A stretch of 45,077 bases of DNA from Thraustochytrium sp. TN22 (GCA_013306675.1 JABLUY010000275.1:1-45077); one strand, 5' to 3'. Shown: positions 9,061 through 19,609, counted from the first letter of the stretch. Numbers and translations are program-made. Notes: generated by a model not told the origin, from the sequence alone.

Positions 9061-11405
9061 ATGGCGACGATGCGAGGCGCGCTGCGCGCCGTCGGGCACG
9101 TGGTGAGCGACGAGCTGGAGGAGGTCAGCCCGCCGCACGCCGCGCCGGCGGCGCTGGGCGCGGGCAAGGCGCAGGGCAGCCGCGGCCTGACTCCGGCCGG
9201 CCGGCGGCGGTCGTCGTCGGCGTCGGCGGCCATGACCGGCGGCGCGCGCGCGGGTCCGAGCGGCGGCGGTGCCGGCAGTGCCGGCCCTGCTCCCGCTGGC
9301 CAGGGGCGGCCGCGCGGCGCGACGGACGGCGGCATCTCGATGTCAACGCGAGCGACCACGCGCACGCGTGCGGAGCCTGGCGAGGAGAAGTGCGGCGTGC
9401 TGCTGGAGGTGCAGGGGCGCAAGACGGCGGTGCGGTACGTGGATGTGCGGCGCAAGCACCTGCGGTACTACAAGCTGCGCAAGACGCTCGGAGAGCGGCT
9501 GCTTCGCACGGATCTGACGCGGCTTGAAGCGAGCGCGCTGGAGTCGCGCGTGGACCTGGAGAACCCGCTGGGGGATTTGGATCTGCGACTACTGCGCGTG
9601 CAGCTGCACGAGCATGCGCGACTGAACCACTCGTTCGTGCTGGAGAGCGCGAACGAGGATGCGACGCTGACCTTCCGCGCCGCGAGCTTCTCGGAGGCGC
9701 GTGCCTGGGTGAACGTGCTGCGCGAGCAGCAGCACGTGTACCTGGACGAGCAGCAGCGGCGGTCGATGACGCTGAGCCTGGGCCTGGGCGTGGAGGAGGA
9801 GACCAAGCCCGACATGCCGGTGTGCAAGACGACCTATGGCGGCGTGGACCTGGTGCAATCATTCGAGCGCAAGGACATGCGGCGTGCTGCGGAGAAGGTC
9901 TTCGGGCCGCGCTTGGAGCGTCGCAACGGGTTCTCGATCCTCTCGTTCAATCTGCTGGCGAACTTCTACGTGACGACCACGAAACGGCCCGAGATGTATG
10001 CGCACTGCGACAAGGGCTGCCTGGCGTGGCGGTACCGGTCGCAGCGCATCGTGCGGCACCTGCAGTCGTCGGGCGCCGACATCATCTGCCTGCAGGAGGT
10101 GGAGCGCTGGGCGTTCGACCAGGATCTGATGGGCGCGCTGCGCGGACGCGGCTACGTGGGCGAGCTTGAGTGCAATAAGCGTAAGGACGGGAGCGAGGTA
10201 CCGGGCACGGCTACATTTTTCAAGGCGGAGCTCTTCGAGGAGGCGTGGCGCGAGCGCGCCTACCGCTCGCTGCTGCTGGGCCTGCGCATCAAGGTGGGCC
10301 GCGAAGCCGGCAGCGTGCTGGCGTGCGCCAACTCGCACCTGGAGGGCAACCCGCTGCGCGCCAAGGACCGCGCGAGCCAAATCGGCAGCGTTTTCAAGAA
10401 GCTCGAGCGGCGCAAGCTGGAGCACCGCTTCGCGGTGCTGTGCGGCGACTACAACGATGGCGCGCTGAGCGACTTGTGCCAGACAGTGCTGGCAGACCAG
10501 CGTTTCATGAGCTGTTATGACAACCACGTGGCGCGCGACGCCACCTGTCTGCTGGTGCCGGATGACGAGTCCTCTGCGGACATTGAGGCACTGCGCGTGG
10601 ACCACATCTTCTTCGACTCGCGTCTGCGACCGCGCGCCGTCATGAGCGTCATGGACGAGAACTGGTCCCGCAAGGGCGTCATCGAGCTCGGCCTGCCGAG
10701 CCTGGCGTGGCCCTCGGACCACCTAAGCGTGGCGGCCATCTTTGAGTTTAACCAGGACTCCGAGATCTTCTTGGAGGAACCGGACAGCGAGCAGGAGATC
10801 GTGGACCCTTTCACGGTCATGACCTCGGACGAGATCTTTGCGCATGCCGACCTCAACCCGCTGTCCGAGGATGAGCGCGACGCCTGGCTCGAGCACGAGG
10901 CCGCCACCTTCGCCACGCCGCAGGGCGGTCGGCCCTCGCCCGAGGAGATTTCGCGCCGCAAGGCCGCCTCGGCCGCCAAGGAGGCCTTTCTGGCGGCGAT
11001 GCCGGCGGACAAGGCAACCTTTTTGCGCAAGCTCACCGCGCTGCGCCGCAGGGAGCTCAAGGAGGCGGCGGCCGCCAAGAAGAAGAAGCGAAAGTCCCAG
11101 GGCAAGGCCAAGAACGCCGGCAAGCGCGCCAGCACCACGGGCAGGGCCGCGCTGGCGGCTGCCGGCGAGGCGCGACGCAGCATGACGCAGCGCGTGCGGA
11201 CCAGTGGCGCGCGTGCCCGACAGAGCATCGCCGGCAAGCTCTCGCTGTTTGGGCCGGAGAAGGAACGCGCTCGCGCCCGCATCCAGGGTGCTGGCGCCGG
11301 CGCCGTCCCGGCCCCCGCCCGCAGAGTCTCCACGGCCCCCGCGCCCCGCCAAAACTTCCACGCGGCGGACGCTCACTACCCGTCGCGGCCGTCGAACGCC
11401 CCGAC

Positions 11406-11436
<31 letters not shown>

Positions 11437-11529
11437 GGCGCCCATTATGCCGACGAGATCGATGCAGAGGACGACGAAGAGGACGATCTCGGCCTTGGTC
11501 TCGAGCAGAAGGAAGACGGACCATGGTGA
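9061..11529 (+). CDS. PH domain fused to CCR4/nocturnin-like EEP nuclease
   Basis: A protein of 822 residues. Residues about 110-223 form a PH-like domain: beta-rich, ending in a helix with the conserved Trp (W216). Residues about 290-564 are an endonuclease/exonuclease/phosphatase fold of the CCR4-nocturnin-Angel class. Visible catalytic positions are N297 (SFNLLA), E346 (LQEVE), H426 (NSHLEGNPLR), D463/N465 (GDYND), D514-H515 (VDHIF) and D553-H554 (PSDH). These fit a Mg-dependent deadenylase or a related phosphodiesterase. The C-terminal 250 residues are basic, then low complexity with a polyglutamine run (CAG repeat at 11407-11433) and an acidic end. The ATG at 9061 is the first codon of the frame. 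A PH domain on a CCR4-like enzyme suggests membrane or phosphoinositide recruitment (inference). Substrate is uncertain: poly(A), NADP(H) or another phosphodiester. Confidence 0.85.
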
Positions 11530-12068
11530 TGCTTCTGCTACGAAAGTGGGTCTGCCGCAAGCCTTGAGATGAAGGCTGGGATCAAAGACCGTGGTCACGG
11601 TCTCAAGCAGAAAAAGAAAACAGTGCGTCGGGTTTGCTTGCACGAGCGTCCGACACGCTTTGTGTTGCGTGCATTCTGATGACCATACCTTACAAAATGA
11701 ATAAATGAATGAAAGAATGCAAATGTTGTCGAGATGCGTTTCCCAAAAGGATGGACGGAGACTTTGGAATGATGGTTAGTAAAACTCACGAACGATCCAA
11801 CCAAACCTGAGCCTAGCTCCATTGGATCTTCGCTAAGAGCTAGTCAGCTTGCTACACACGATTGATTGCAGTGGTCCAGGATTGGTCGGTCCACTGCAAC
11901 TTGACTTGGAGCGGCCGTTAGCACTCGATCCGCCCCAAGAAGCGGACCATTCTGCGCCGTTGCCAGTGCGGCGATCAGGGCGGGCACAGCCTGAGCGAGA
12001 GGCGGCGGCAGGCGGCAGCGGCGGCGGGTGGCATCATTCGAATTCGCCTCGCGCGCGCGGCCGGCACC
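11530..12068. other. Intergenic with relatively AT-rich patch
   Basis: This holds the 3' flank of the PH-nuclease gene and the PFDN4 promoter. The stretch 11580-11790 is unusually AT-rich for this window, with an AATAAATGAATG run near 11699 that could serve polyadenylation. TGCCAGTG lies at 11961-11968, about 100 bp before the PFDN4 ATG. Confidence 0.5.
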
Positions 12069-12700
12069 ATGGCGGCGCAGGGCAGGTTCGCGGAGACGAG
12101 CGAGGAGGTGGAGGTAGGTTGCGGGCGGGCGCGGCGGCAGGCGGCGCGGCGCGGCGGCGCGGGGGGCGGCGGGGCCGGATCGCGATGAAGGTGACCGGCC
12201 GGCGCGTGCTTCATCACAGCTCCAGCAGCAGCGCGGGCGCGCGCGGGCGGCGGCGGGCGGGCGGCGGAGGAGCGGGCGTACTGACGGCGGGATGCCTTTT
12301 CCTCCTCTTTGCTCTGTGTCCTGGCGGCGGCGTGCTGGTGCTTGTGCAGGTCCGGCGCGAGGACCAGGACCAAATCAATGAGTTTGGCGTCATCCACCAG
12401 CGGCTGGCCGACTTTACAGCGGAGCGCAAGGCCATCGAGGAGTTTCTCATGAACCTCGAGGACGCCGAGCAGGAGGTCATGCTCGCCGAGGACAGCGACT
12501 CGTACCTGATCCAGCTGGGCTCCACTTACGTGCGCGTGGGCGAGGACGAGTTCAACGATTTCGTGGAGAGGAAACGCAAGGAGCTTGACGGCAAGCTCGG
12601 CACCATCCGTTCCACCTCGGAGGACCTGGAGAAGCGCAAGGCGGACCTCAAGGCCACGCTCTACGCCCGCTTCGGCTCCACCATTAACCTGGAGGACTAA
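12069..12700 (+). CDS. PFDN4: Prefoldin subunit 4 (spliced)
   Basis: The product is 131 residues from two exons: 12069-12113, encoding MAAQGRFAETSEEVE, and 12350-12700. The second exon carries the beta-type prefoldin pattern: a coiled coil beginning VRREDQDQINEF, then NLEDAEQEVMLAED, a short hairpin region (LGSTYVRVGEDEF), a second coiled coil, and the family-typical end LYARFGSTINLED. Prefoldin 4 is one of six subunits of the cytosolic chaperone that hands nascent actin and tubulin to CCT. The intron is phase 0 with donor GTAGGT and acceptor TGTGCAG. The second exon is open upstream into the intron from an ATG at 12184, but that reading has no homology and gives an unusual Gly/Arg-rich leader. 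Confidence 0.92.
12114..12349 (+). other. PFDN4: PFDN4 intron, 236 bp
   Basis: Donor GTAGGT, acceptor TGTGCAG, phase 0. It has no in-frame stop after 12184, so unspliced RNA could be mistaken for a longer gene. Confidence 0.85.
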
Positions 12701-14765
12701 GCTTTCCAAAGCGTGTGCGCAGAGCGCGCGAAGGCCGCCGCGAAGGACCAGCGCGCTCTTGGGCCTGCGCCGCGGAGCTGAGCGAGTGTGCACTTCGACT
12801 GGCTAGCACAGTAGTGCAGCGGAAAACTCGAGGGGCTTGCGATGCTATGCGTAGAGTCGCGGCTTCATTCGCGGTCCTTCAGCCTGCCGGCCAGCGATGG
12901 GTCTATTGTCGGCGGCGGGTCGAGGGAAGACCGCAGTTTCTGACCACCACGTAGAGTGCGACGAAGAAGAATCGAGGTTGAGATGTGCAGGCTAGCTAAT
13001 GTTGGGTGTTGCTTGACTCGGACGATGGATTCTTTGTTTGACTGTGAGATGAGGGTGGTGCTGCTGCAGAAGACACCGATGGTGAGCAAGCGAGCCTCGA
13101 GCCCACGCTGCCTGTCTGCCTATCTGCCTGTCTGCCTGTCTGCCGATCTGCCTGCTACCTGCTTCATGCGCAAGGCGACACGCAAACAAGGCCCGGCTCC
13201 TGACTCGGACAATGAGAAAAACGAGCGGCCACGGATGCTGAAGACTTGCGCTGACTGCAAAGGGCGCGAGCCTCGAGCGAACCTGCTGGCCGGCGGTGGC
13301 GGGCGCCACGGGCGCGTGCGTGCTTGCTCCGTTGGCATGCGCAAGGCGCGACGCAAACAAGGCACCCCGGGTCAGCAACCAAGGCTCAGCACAAATGCTT
13401 TCTCGGTCGGTTCATGTCTTTCCTGCTGTCCGCCACGTCTGGCTGCACTTGCGAGCTTTCTCGCGCTCCCGTACCATCGCACGTGGGAGACCAGCGTACC
13501 GCGTCGTGCCGTGCCAAGGCTTGGTGTGTCGCGGCAGTGGGGGTAGCCGCTGGCGGTGGCGGCGGCGGACTAGCCCCGTCAGACCACCAGCTTGTTGCAG
13601 CCGCCCGGGCCAGGCGGTCCAGGCCTCACTGTCAGGCTTTTACTGTTAGTAAGGCTAAATGCTGCCGCCGGCGCAACCAACAACGCCTGCCTTTCTCTCA
13701 CGCACTGTCAATGTCTGCATGTCACGATTCCTTCGTCTTCCACAAACCAGGGGAAGGACTGACACAGCGTAGCCAGGCTGAGGCAGCAGTCTGCGCGTGA
13801 GAGTGCCGCGCGGCGCCGCAGACGTACGCCGATGCCTTCGCCGACGGCCAGCCCCTCGCCCTAACGTAAGTAACTGTGAGGCTCGCAGGGGCGTGCTCGA
13901 TTTACGCGCCGCCTCCTCGCCTGCAGTGGCCGGCCTGCTCCGAGTCCTCTCCGACTGTCACTGTCCCTGCCAGTGGCGCCGGCCCCAGCCTTCATTCATT
14001 GCCAGCTCGGCGGCCTCCTCCTCCTCCTCCTCCTCCTCCTCCTCCTCCTCCGCCTCCTCCAAGCCCGGGTCCGAGGCCTCCGACGCGGCCCGTGAGACGG
14101 CAGCGACGGCGCCGCCCAGGTGCACCCGGCCGTGGTTGTTGACAGAGATTTCCACGATTACGCGCCGGCCGAGCCTGGGCCTCCGAGTCTCCGCGCCTGC
14201 CTTTCTCCCGTCGCCCCCTATCATGTCAACCCCCGGCAGGTCGTCGCGGCGGTCCGGGAGGCGAGCGGCGCAGCGCGGCAGCAGTCCCGCAATCCAGGTC
14301 AAGCGTAGGTTTGGATGAGCCTTGCCTGCTTCGCTTCAAGCTGCGCAGCGCGGCGCGGCGCGGCGAGGCGCGGCGCGGCGCAGCGCGAGCGAGCGAGCGA
14401 GCGAGTCGCGCGCTCGCGCTCGGCGGCGCGGCGGCGCGGAGCAGCGAAGCCGAGCGCCGAGAGATGAGGACGAGCGCGACCCGGTTTCCTCGAGGAGGAG
14501 GAGATGGCAGGCATTCTCAAGGCGCGCGACACCCCGAAAGGCCGCGCGGCCGCGGCGTGAGCGCGGGCAGGCGGCGACGAGCTCGTGCGGCGTGGCCGCT
14601 TGGCCCGCGGCGACGAGTGCCGTCGGCGCTTCTCGGCGCGGCGCGGCGCTGCGCAGTGCGGTGTCGGTAGGAGATGAGGCGAGGCTCGGTTGACTGACAA
14701 CGCATTACATTACACCACAGACCAGACCAGCAGCAAAGCCGAGCAGCGCAGCGCAGCACAAGAGG
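12701..14765. other. Intergenic, about 2 kb, no confident gene
   Basis: A CTGCCTGT-type repeat lies at about 13109-13150. A partly duplicated segment appears twice, with GCGCAAGGCG(C)GACGCAAACAAGGC-like sequence near 13167 and 13338. A CTC microsatellite runs from about 14024 to 14060, and GAGC repeats near 14390. TGCCAGTG lies at 13968-13975. A weak minus-strand ORF at 13958-14224 is listed separately. Confidence 0.6.
13958..14224 (-). CDS. Possible small hypothetical protein (88 aa) with polyglutamate run
   Basis: An ATG at 14224 opens 88 codons with mostly G/C third positions. The product has a segment RRVIVEISVNNHGRVHLGG, then a run of about 14 Glu encoded by the CTC microsatellite, and ends GWGRRHWQGQ. 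No family is recognised. High genomic GC and the microsatellite could produce such a frame by chance, so this is a weak call. It could also be an exon of a larger gene. Confidence 0.2.
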   Translation of the reverse strand: MIGGDGRKAGAETRRPRLGRRVIVEISVNNHGRVHLGGAVAAVSRAASEASDPGLEEAEEEEEEEEEEEEAAELAMNEGWGRRHWQGQ

Positions 14766-16010
14766 ATGCTCTCCACGCTCAAGAACGGCGCGGCGCGGCC
14801 GCTTGCGCAGGCGGCGCGCGCGCTGGGCGCGCGCAGCTTCTCCGGCGCGGCCCACACGCCGCTGCAGGTGCTGACGGAGGAGGAGGAGATGTTCAAGGAG
14901 GCCGTGGCGCGCTTCGCCAAGGATGTGATCGGCCCCAAGGTGAAGCAGATGGACGAGTCCATGACCATGGACAAGGATGTGATCCAGGGCATGTTCGACA
15001 ACGGCCTCATGGGCATCGAGATCCCGGCCGAGTACAACGGGTCCGGCGCCAGCTTCCTGAGCGCCATCTTGGCGATCGAGGAGCTGGCCAAGGTGGACCC
15101 GGCGGTGAGCGTGTGCTGCGACGTGCAGAACACGCTGGTGAACAACCTGTTTAGCATCTACGGCAACGAGGACGTCAAGTCGCGCTTCCTGCCGCGGCTG
15201 GCGTCCGAGTCTCTGGGCAGCTTCGGCCTGTCGGAGGCCGGCTCGGGCAGCGACGCCTTTGCGCTGGCGACGCGTGCCGAGCAGAAGGACAACGGCGACT
15301 ACGTGATCAACGGCTCCAAGATGTGGATCACCAACGCCGGCGAGGCCGACATCTTCCTGGTGCAGGCCAACCTGGACCCGAGCAAGGGCTACAAGGGCAT
15401 CACCTGCTTCATCATGGAGCGCGGCATGGAGGGCTTTGAGATCGGCAAGAAGGAGGACAAGCTCGGCATCCGCGCCTCCTCCACCTGCCCGCTCACCTTC
15501 ACCGATGTCGTGGTGCCCAAGGAGAACGTGCTCGGCGAGGTCGGCAAGGGCTACCGCTACGCCATCGAGATCCTCAACGAGGGCCGCATCGGCATTGCCG
15601 CGCAGTGCCTCGGCATGGCGCAGGGCGCCTTTGACGCAACCATGCCCTACCTGCACGAGCGCAAGCAGTTCGGCCAGCACATTGGCGACTTCCAGGCCAT
15701 GCAGCACCAGGTCGCGCAGTGCGCCGTCGAGATTGAGGCCGCGCGCCTGCTCACCTACAACGCTGCGCGCAAGAAGATGAACGGCGAGAGCTTTGTCCGC
15801 GAGGCCGCCATGGCCAAGTACTACGCCTCGGGCGTCGCCGAGCGCACCGCCTCCAAGTGCATCGAGTTCATGGGCGGCCTCGGCTTCACCAAGGACATGC
15901 CGCAGGAGAAGTTCTGGCGTGACTCCAAGATCGGCGCCATCTACGAGGGCACCAGCAACATCCAGCTCCAGACCATCGCCAAGCTGGTTCAGGCCGACTA
16001 CAAGAAGTAG
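14766..16010 (+). CDS. ACADSB: Short/branched-chain acyl-CoA dehydrogenase, mitochondrial
   Basis: A protein of 414 residues very close to animal ACADSB, a mitochondrial FAD flavoenzyme that oxidises 2-methylbutyryl-CoA and related short acyl-CoAs in isoleucine catabolism, passing electrons to ETF. Residues 1-30 form a basic, hydroxylated, Ala-rich transit peptide (LGARSFSG). The FAD/CoA signature is [13 protein letters not shown] near residue 156, followed by [18 protein letters not shown]. The family-typical [10 protein letters not shown] and [11 protein letters not shown] blocks follow. The catalytic base is E394 in [10 protein letters not shown], the C-terminal position used by short-chain family members. 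Length and all motifs are normal and no intron is needed. ACADS is the main alternative, but the motif context favours ACADSB. Confidence 0.95.
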   Translation: MLSTLKNGAARPLAQAARALGARSFSGAAHTPLQVLTEEEEMFKEAVARFAKDVIGPKVKQMDESMTMDKDVIQGMFDNGLMGIEIPAEYNGSGASFLSAILAIEELAKVDPAVSVCCDVQNTLVNNLFSIYGNEDVKSRFLPRLASESLGSFGLSEAGSGSDAFALATRAEQKDNGDYVINGSKMWITNAGEADIFLVQANLDPSKGYKGITCFIMERGMEGFEIGKKEDKLGIRASSTCPLTFTDVVVPKENVLGEVGKGYRYAIEILNEGRIGIAAQCLGMAQGAFDATMPYLHERKQFGQHIGDFQAMQHQVAQCAVEIEAARLLTYNAARKKMNGESFVREAAMAKYYASGVAERTASKCIEFMGGLGFTKDMPQEKFWRDSKIGAIYEGTSNIQLQTIAKLVQADYKK

Positions 16011-16442
16011 ACGAAGTCGCGAAAAACTCGTAACGTTGGTGATGATTTTTTTTTTTTTGGTTGTTGAATACCCAGTGCGAGCCACGTCCTGCTGCCGACC
16101 CGTTGTGTTGCCGTGGCAGCTAACTTGCGCGCTCGTCGCTCCAGCTAACCCTGTTGGTAGTCCTTGCTCGGGTCTTGCTCCAACCCTCCAGCGAGGCGGC
16201 CGGCGTCCGCGCGGCGCGGCGCGGCGCGACGCAACGCAACCCAACCCAACGTCGCGCGGACGGCTCCCCGGCCGGCCGCCCCCCCTACTTGATAACTTGC
16301 AAGGACTAGGACAGCAACGACGGGGCCGGCCAGGGCGGCACTGGCAGACCCACCGCCGCGCACTCGCCGCAGCAAAATCAAACGTGCTTACCACCGTGCG
16401 CGCAGAAGCAGCTAGGCGGGCGCGCGCGGGCACGCGGGCAAC
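16011..16442. other. Intergenic between ACADSB and P4H
   Basis: It contains a run of T near 16048, a GCGGC-rich repeat around 16207-16233, and CACTGGCA at 16339-16346, about 97 bp before the P4H ATG. No gene is visible. Confidence 0.5.
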
Positions 16443-18097
16443 ATGAGCAAGAAACAGACGCAGCAGAAGCAGCCGGCGGCGGCCGCGGCCGCGGCCGCCG
16501 CCGCCGCCGCCGCTGCGGGCGATGGCAAGGGCGCGCGGCGATCCTGGGCCACCGTGGCCGCGGTGCTCGTCGCCGTGGCCGCTGTGGTCGGCGCGGCGGC
16601 CGCTGGCGGCCCCTGGCGCGGCGCCGTGGACGACCTGCTCGCTCGCAGCGGCGTCGGCGCGCTGAGCAACGCGTCCGTCGGCGGCGTGCAGCGCAAAGAC
16701 ACGGAGCCGGAGGCGGCGGTCGAGGCGGCGGCCGCAGAGGCTGCGGCGGCGGCGCCGCGGCGTAGGGCCGCCGAACGCGAGTTCATGCCGGCGTACATGG
16801 CCGCGACGGAGGAGGTGCACGACGCCGAGGATCTGCCGTACGTCAAGTACCTGCACTCGCGAGTGCCGAACAAGCGCGAAGTGGCTATGGGTGTGACCTT
16901 TCGCAACTTTTACAACTTCGACCTGACGCTCTGGTGGGACAACCGCACGCCGGAGGGCGTGTACTCCGGGTCGATCCGTGCACACGGGCACTCGGCCACC
17001 AATACGTACACAACGCATACGTTCCACTTCCGCAACAAGGAGACGAACGAGTTGATCGAGTCGCATACCATGGTCAAGGGCCAGAGCATGGTGTTTCTGG
17101 GCCCAGCCGAGGGCGACACGGCCACTCTGGAGTCGAGCGCCTACAAGGAGGCGCTGGCAGAGCGTAACTTTCGCGACGCCTACTACGCGGAGCATGGCAT
17201 CCCCTGGCTCTCGCACTACCCGCCGGTCAAGCCGGTGCTCTCGTTTTGGCCGGCCGACTTTGTGGGCCAGACGCACAAGCTGCGCTCCTTCGTGGGCTAC
17301 TTTCAGCCGGACGGATCGCAGTCGAGCGAGCCGGTGGACCTTGAGATCAAGGTGGTATCTGTGCGGCCCCGCGTGGTGGTGATCGAGAACCTGCTGAGCC
17401 CGGCGGAGATCGACCACATCCTCAAGTTGGGCCATGGCGTGGTGCGCCGGTCCAGCGTTGGCAGCTCTGGCGACGGCTTTCAGAGCGACACACGCACGAG
17501 CGAAAACGGCTGGATCAGCCGAAAGCGCACCGAGCTCATGGATACCGTGTACGACCGCTTTGCGGACGTCCTCAACATGACGGACGCACAGGCGACCGAG
17601 GGCGGCGGCGGCAACATCGAGCAGCTGCAATTCGTTCGCTACCGTGAGACGCAAAAGTACGAGCCGCACCACGACTTTGGCTACTCGGGTCGGCCCAACC
17701 AGCGCTTCTCTACCCTCTTCATCTACCTGCAGAATGCGGCTCATGGTGGCGCAACGTCCTTTCCCAAGGCCTTTGATGGGCGCGGCATCAAGGTCAAGCC
17801 GCCGCCCGGCACTGCCGTGCTCTTTTACAGTATGCTCGAGGACGGCAACGGCGATGATCTCAGTCTGCACTCTGGCATGGCGGTTGGTACGTGGTGGTGG
17901 TGGTGGAGGAGGAGGAGGAGGAGGAGGAGGAGGAGGGAGAAGAAGGTGGACAGAGATAGCGACAGCGACAGAGAGACAAGAGGGAGGGAAAGGAGGAGGA
18001 GAAAGGAGAAGATGACTAACGAATCGTTCGCGCGCACACAGAGGACGGCGAGAAGGTTGCCGCCAACCTGTGGTCATGGACGCCCTCGTACAAGTGA
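16443..18097 (+). CDS. Membrane prolyl 4-hydroxylase with N-terminal VHL-beta-like domain (spliced)
   Basis: The product is 499 residues from exons 16443-17886 and 18042-18097. A polyalanine stretch (12-25) precedes a membrane segment (about 35-57), giving type II topology. Residues about 147-235 resemble the VHL beta domain, including T187-Y188-x2-H191-x-F193, which aligns with the VHL hydroxyproline pocket SYRGHLW. Residues about 325-499 are the P4H catalytic domain: iron ligands H409 and D411 (EPHHDFGYSG) and H476 (SLHSG), and the 2-oxoglutarate Lys at H+10 (K486). K486 lies in exon 2, so splicing is required for the intact active site. Exon 2 ends in NLWSWTPSYK, in the position of the usual C-terminal P4H strand. 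It probably acts in the ER/Golgi on secreted proteins. The unspliced frame instead reads into a Trp/Arg run. Confidence 0.88.
17887..18041 (+). other. P4H intron, 155 bp
   Basis: Phase 1; donor GTACGT, acceptor CACACAG. It contains GGT then GGA microsatellite sequence. Removal joins ...LHSGMAV to EDGEKVAANL, placing Lys ten residues after the distal iron His as in all P4H enzymes. Confidence 0.9.
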
Positions 18098-18487
18098 AGA
18101 GATGATGATGCTTGCAGATGATCATGATAAACTCAGCTTGAGACCAGGAAGGCAGTATGATAAAAAGGAGGGCGGTCAAGAGCAGGTTCCGCGGCAGACA
18201 GCATCTGTCTTGCGTGCGTATGCTTCTCCTGGGTGAAGATGAGAAAGGCCCGGAAAGGGGGGTGTTCTCATGGCCGAATTCGCGAGCTCGCATAGTCTAT
18301 TGGCCTTGCGAGGGTCGCAGCTTGTCTCCCAAAGCTTACGCAAAGAGGACGAGGCAGCAGGCCGCGGAATTCTAAGAAAACAACGGGGTTTGCGTGTGTT
18401 TGTGTGTATGCGTGCGTGTGCGTGTGCGTGCGGGGAAGCGAGCGAAAGTTGTGGCTCTGGTGGCGGTCAACTTGAAGCTCGCTTCGC
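18098..18487. other. Convergent 3' region between P4H and kinase
   Basis: About 390 bp between the P4H stop and the kinase stop. A GT-rich stretch (about 18389-18430) is the only notable feature. Confidence 0.5.
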
Positions 18488-19609
18488 TCACGCTTGGTCG
18501 TTGGTGGACAGCAGCGTCGACGGCGCGCCTGCAAAGTCGACGATGACCGGTCCGCATTGGCGCATGGCGACGGCGCTCCAGTCCCAGGTGCCTCCGACAC
18601 TACACGTGTCCCACACCGGGTGTGAGCTGAGGTCGCGCGAGAAGCCGCGGAAGCCGAGGCGCGCGGGTTGCGTCTTGTTGAGCAGGCCCTGGACAAAGTC
18701 TGCGACGTCGCTGGGCAGTTCGCGCTCGATGTATGCATCCATGACGAGCGGCTGCGTGCAAATGTTGTCGCAGAGCACCTGCGCGGAGCCTTCAAGCCTC
18801 CAAGGCGTGTATCCTGCGAGCGCCTCGAAGAGCACAATACCGAGGCTCCACCAGTCGGACTCAAAGCGGTGCGGCACACGGCGCAGCACCTCTGGCGAAG
18901 CGTATTCGATAGTTCCGGAGCTGGTGACGACACTCTCGGCGCTGGCGCGGCGCGTCGCCGGGTGCGCGCGGCCGACGAACTGCGCGAGGCCGAAGTCGAT
19001 GAGCTTGACGTGGCCGGACTCGTCGAAGCAGATGTTCTCAGGCTTGACGTCACCGTGCGTGAAGCCGATCCGGTGCACGGCGTCGAGCGCCAACGCGGTT
19101 TCCGCGAACATGAGCATGGTCGCCTCCAGGGAGAGCAGGCCCAGACGGTCCCAAACGTGCACCAGGTCGCCGCGCCGGCAAGTCTCTAGCAGCAGGCACT
19201 TGGCATCGTCGCTCTGCGATGCTGCGTACAGCATGCCTTCGAGCTTGACGATGAAGGGCGACCTCTTCGTCGCCCTGTTCGTGAGGATGGCCACCTCGTT
19301 GCTTGCGCTGACACCTGAGGTCTCCTTGACCACGACGCCGTCCAAGAGCGCCTCCTTCCGCAGCCGCACGCCGAAGTGGCTGGCCACCAGCAGCCCACTC
19401 GCCCAAAACACGGACGCCTTGTCCGCGACTAGCCGCGTGCCGTGCGCGCGCAGAACCGACAGATCCATGGTCCCACTGCTGCTGGCGCTGGCGGCGCTGC
19501 TGGCGCTGCTGCGGCTCGTACTGGTGCTAATGCAGTGGCTAATGCCGCTGCCCGTAGCCTCCGCCATGGCAGGCACCGCTGGCGATGGCGCTGCCGCGGG
19601 CGCGTCCAT
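18488..19609 (-). CDS. AGC-like serine/threonine protein kinase, non-RD
   Basis: A protein of 373 residues. A Ser/Ala-rich N-terminus (1-50) precedes one kinase domain. Visible elements are the ATP Lys K95 (VVVKE), a helix-C Glu E105, the catalytic loop HGDVKPEN (185-192), DFG (205-207), an activation-loop end SSGTIEYASPE (230-240), and a C-lobe DWWSLGIVLFE. The end, with RLGFRGF...LSSHPVWD, is like the AGC family. The glycine loop is poorly conserved. The HRD arginine is replaced by Gly, making it a non-RD kinase, so the activation-loop control common in AGC kinases may be absent. No regulatory domain is present. Start is the ATG at 19609, and an internal ATG at residue 15 is an alternative. 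Subfamily (PKA/PKG/SGK-like) cannot be settled by eye. Confidence 0.85.
   Translation of the reverse strand: MDAPAAAPSPAVPAMAEATGSGISHCISTSTSRSSASSAASASSSGTMDLSVLRAHGTRLVADKASVFWASGLLVASHFGVRLRKEALLDGVVVKETSGVSASNEVAILTNRATKRSPFIVKLEGMLYAASQSDDAKCLLLETCRRGDLVHVWDRLGLLSLEATMLMFAETALALDAVHRIGFTHGDVKPENICFDESGHVKLIDFGLAQFVGRAHPATRRASAESVVTSSGTIEYASPEVLRRVPHRFESDWWSLGIVLFEALAGYTPWRLEGSAQVLCDNICTQPLVMDAYIERELPSDVADFVQGLLNKTQPARLGFRGFSRDLSSHPVWDTCSVGGTWDWSAVAMRQCGPVIVDFAGAPSTLLSTNDQA

Noticed and set aside
11849-12349. N-terminal extension of the prefoldin frame with a hydrophobic stretch (VLTAGCLFLLFAL)
   Set aside because: It lies in the intron; the upstream exon gives the normal prefoldin N-terminus with good splice sites, and a membrane segment would make no sense for prefoldin.
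14517-18293. 1258-codon minus-strand open frame
   Set aside because: Antisense to ACADSB and P4H; no domain, and His/Val/Leu-rich composition typical of a shadow frame.
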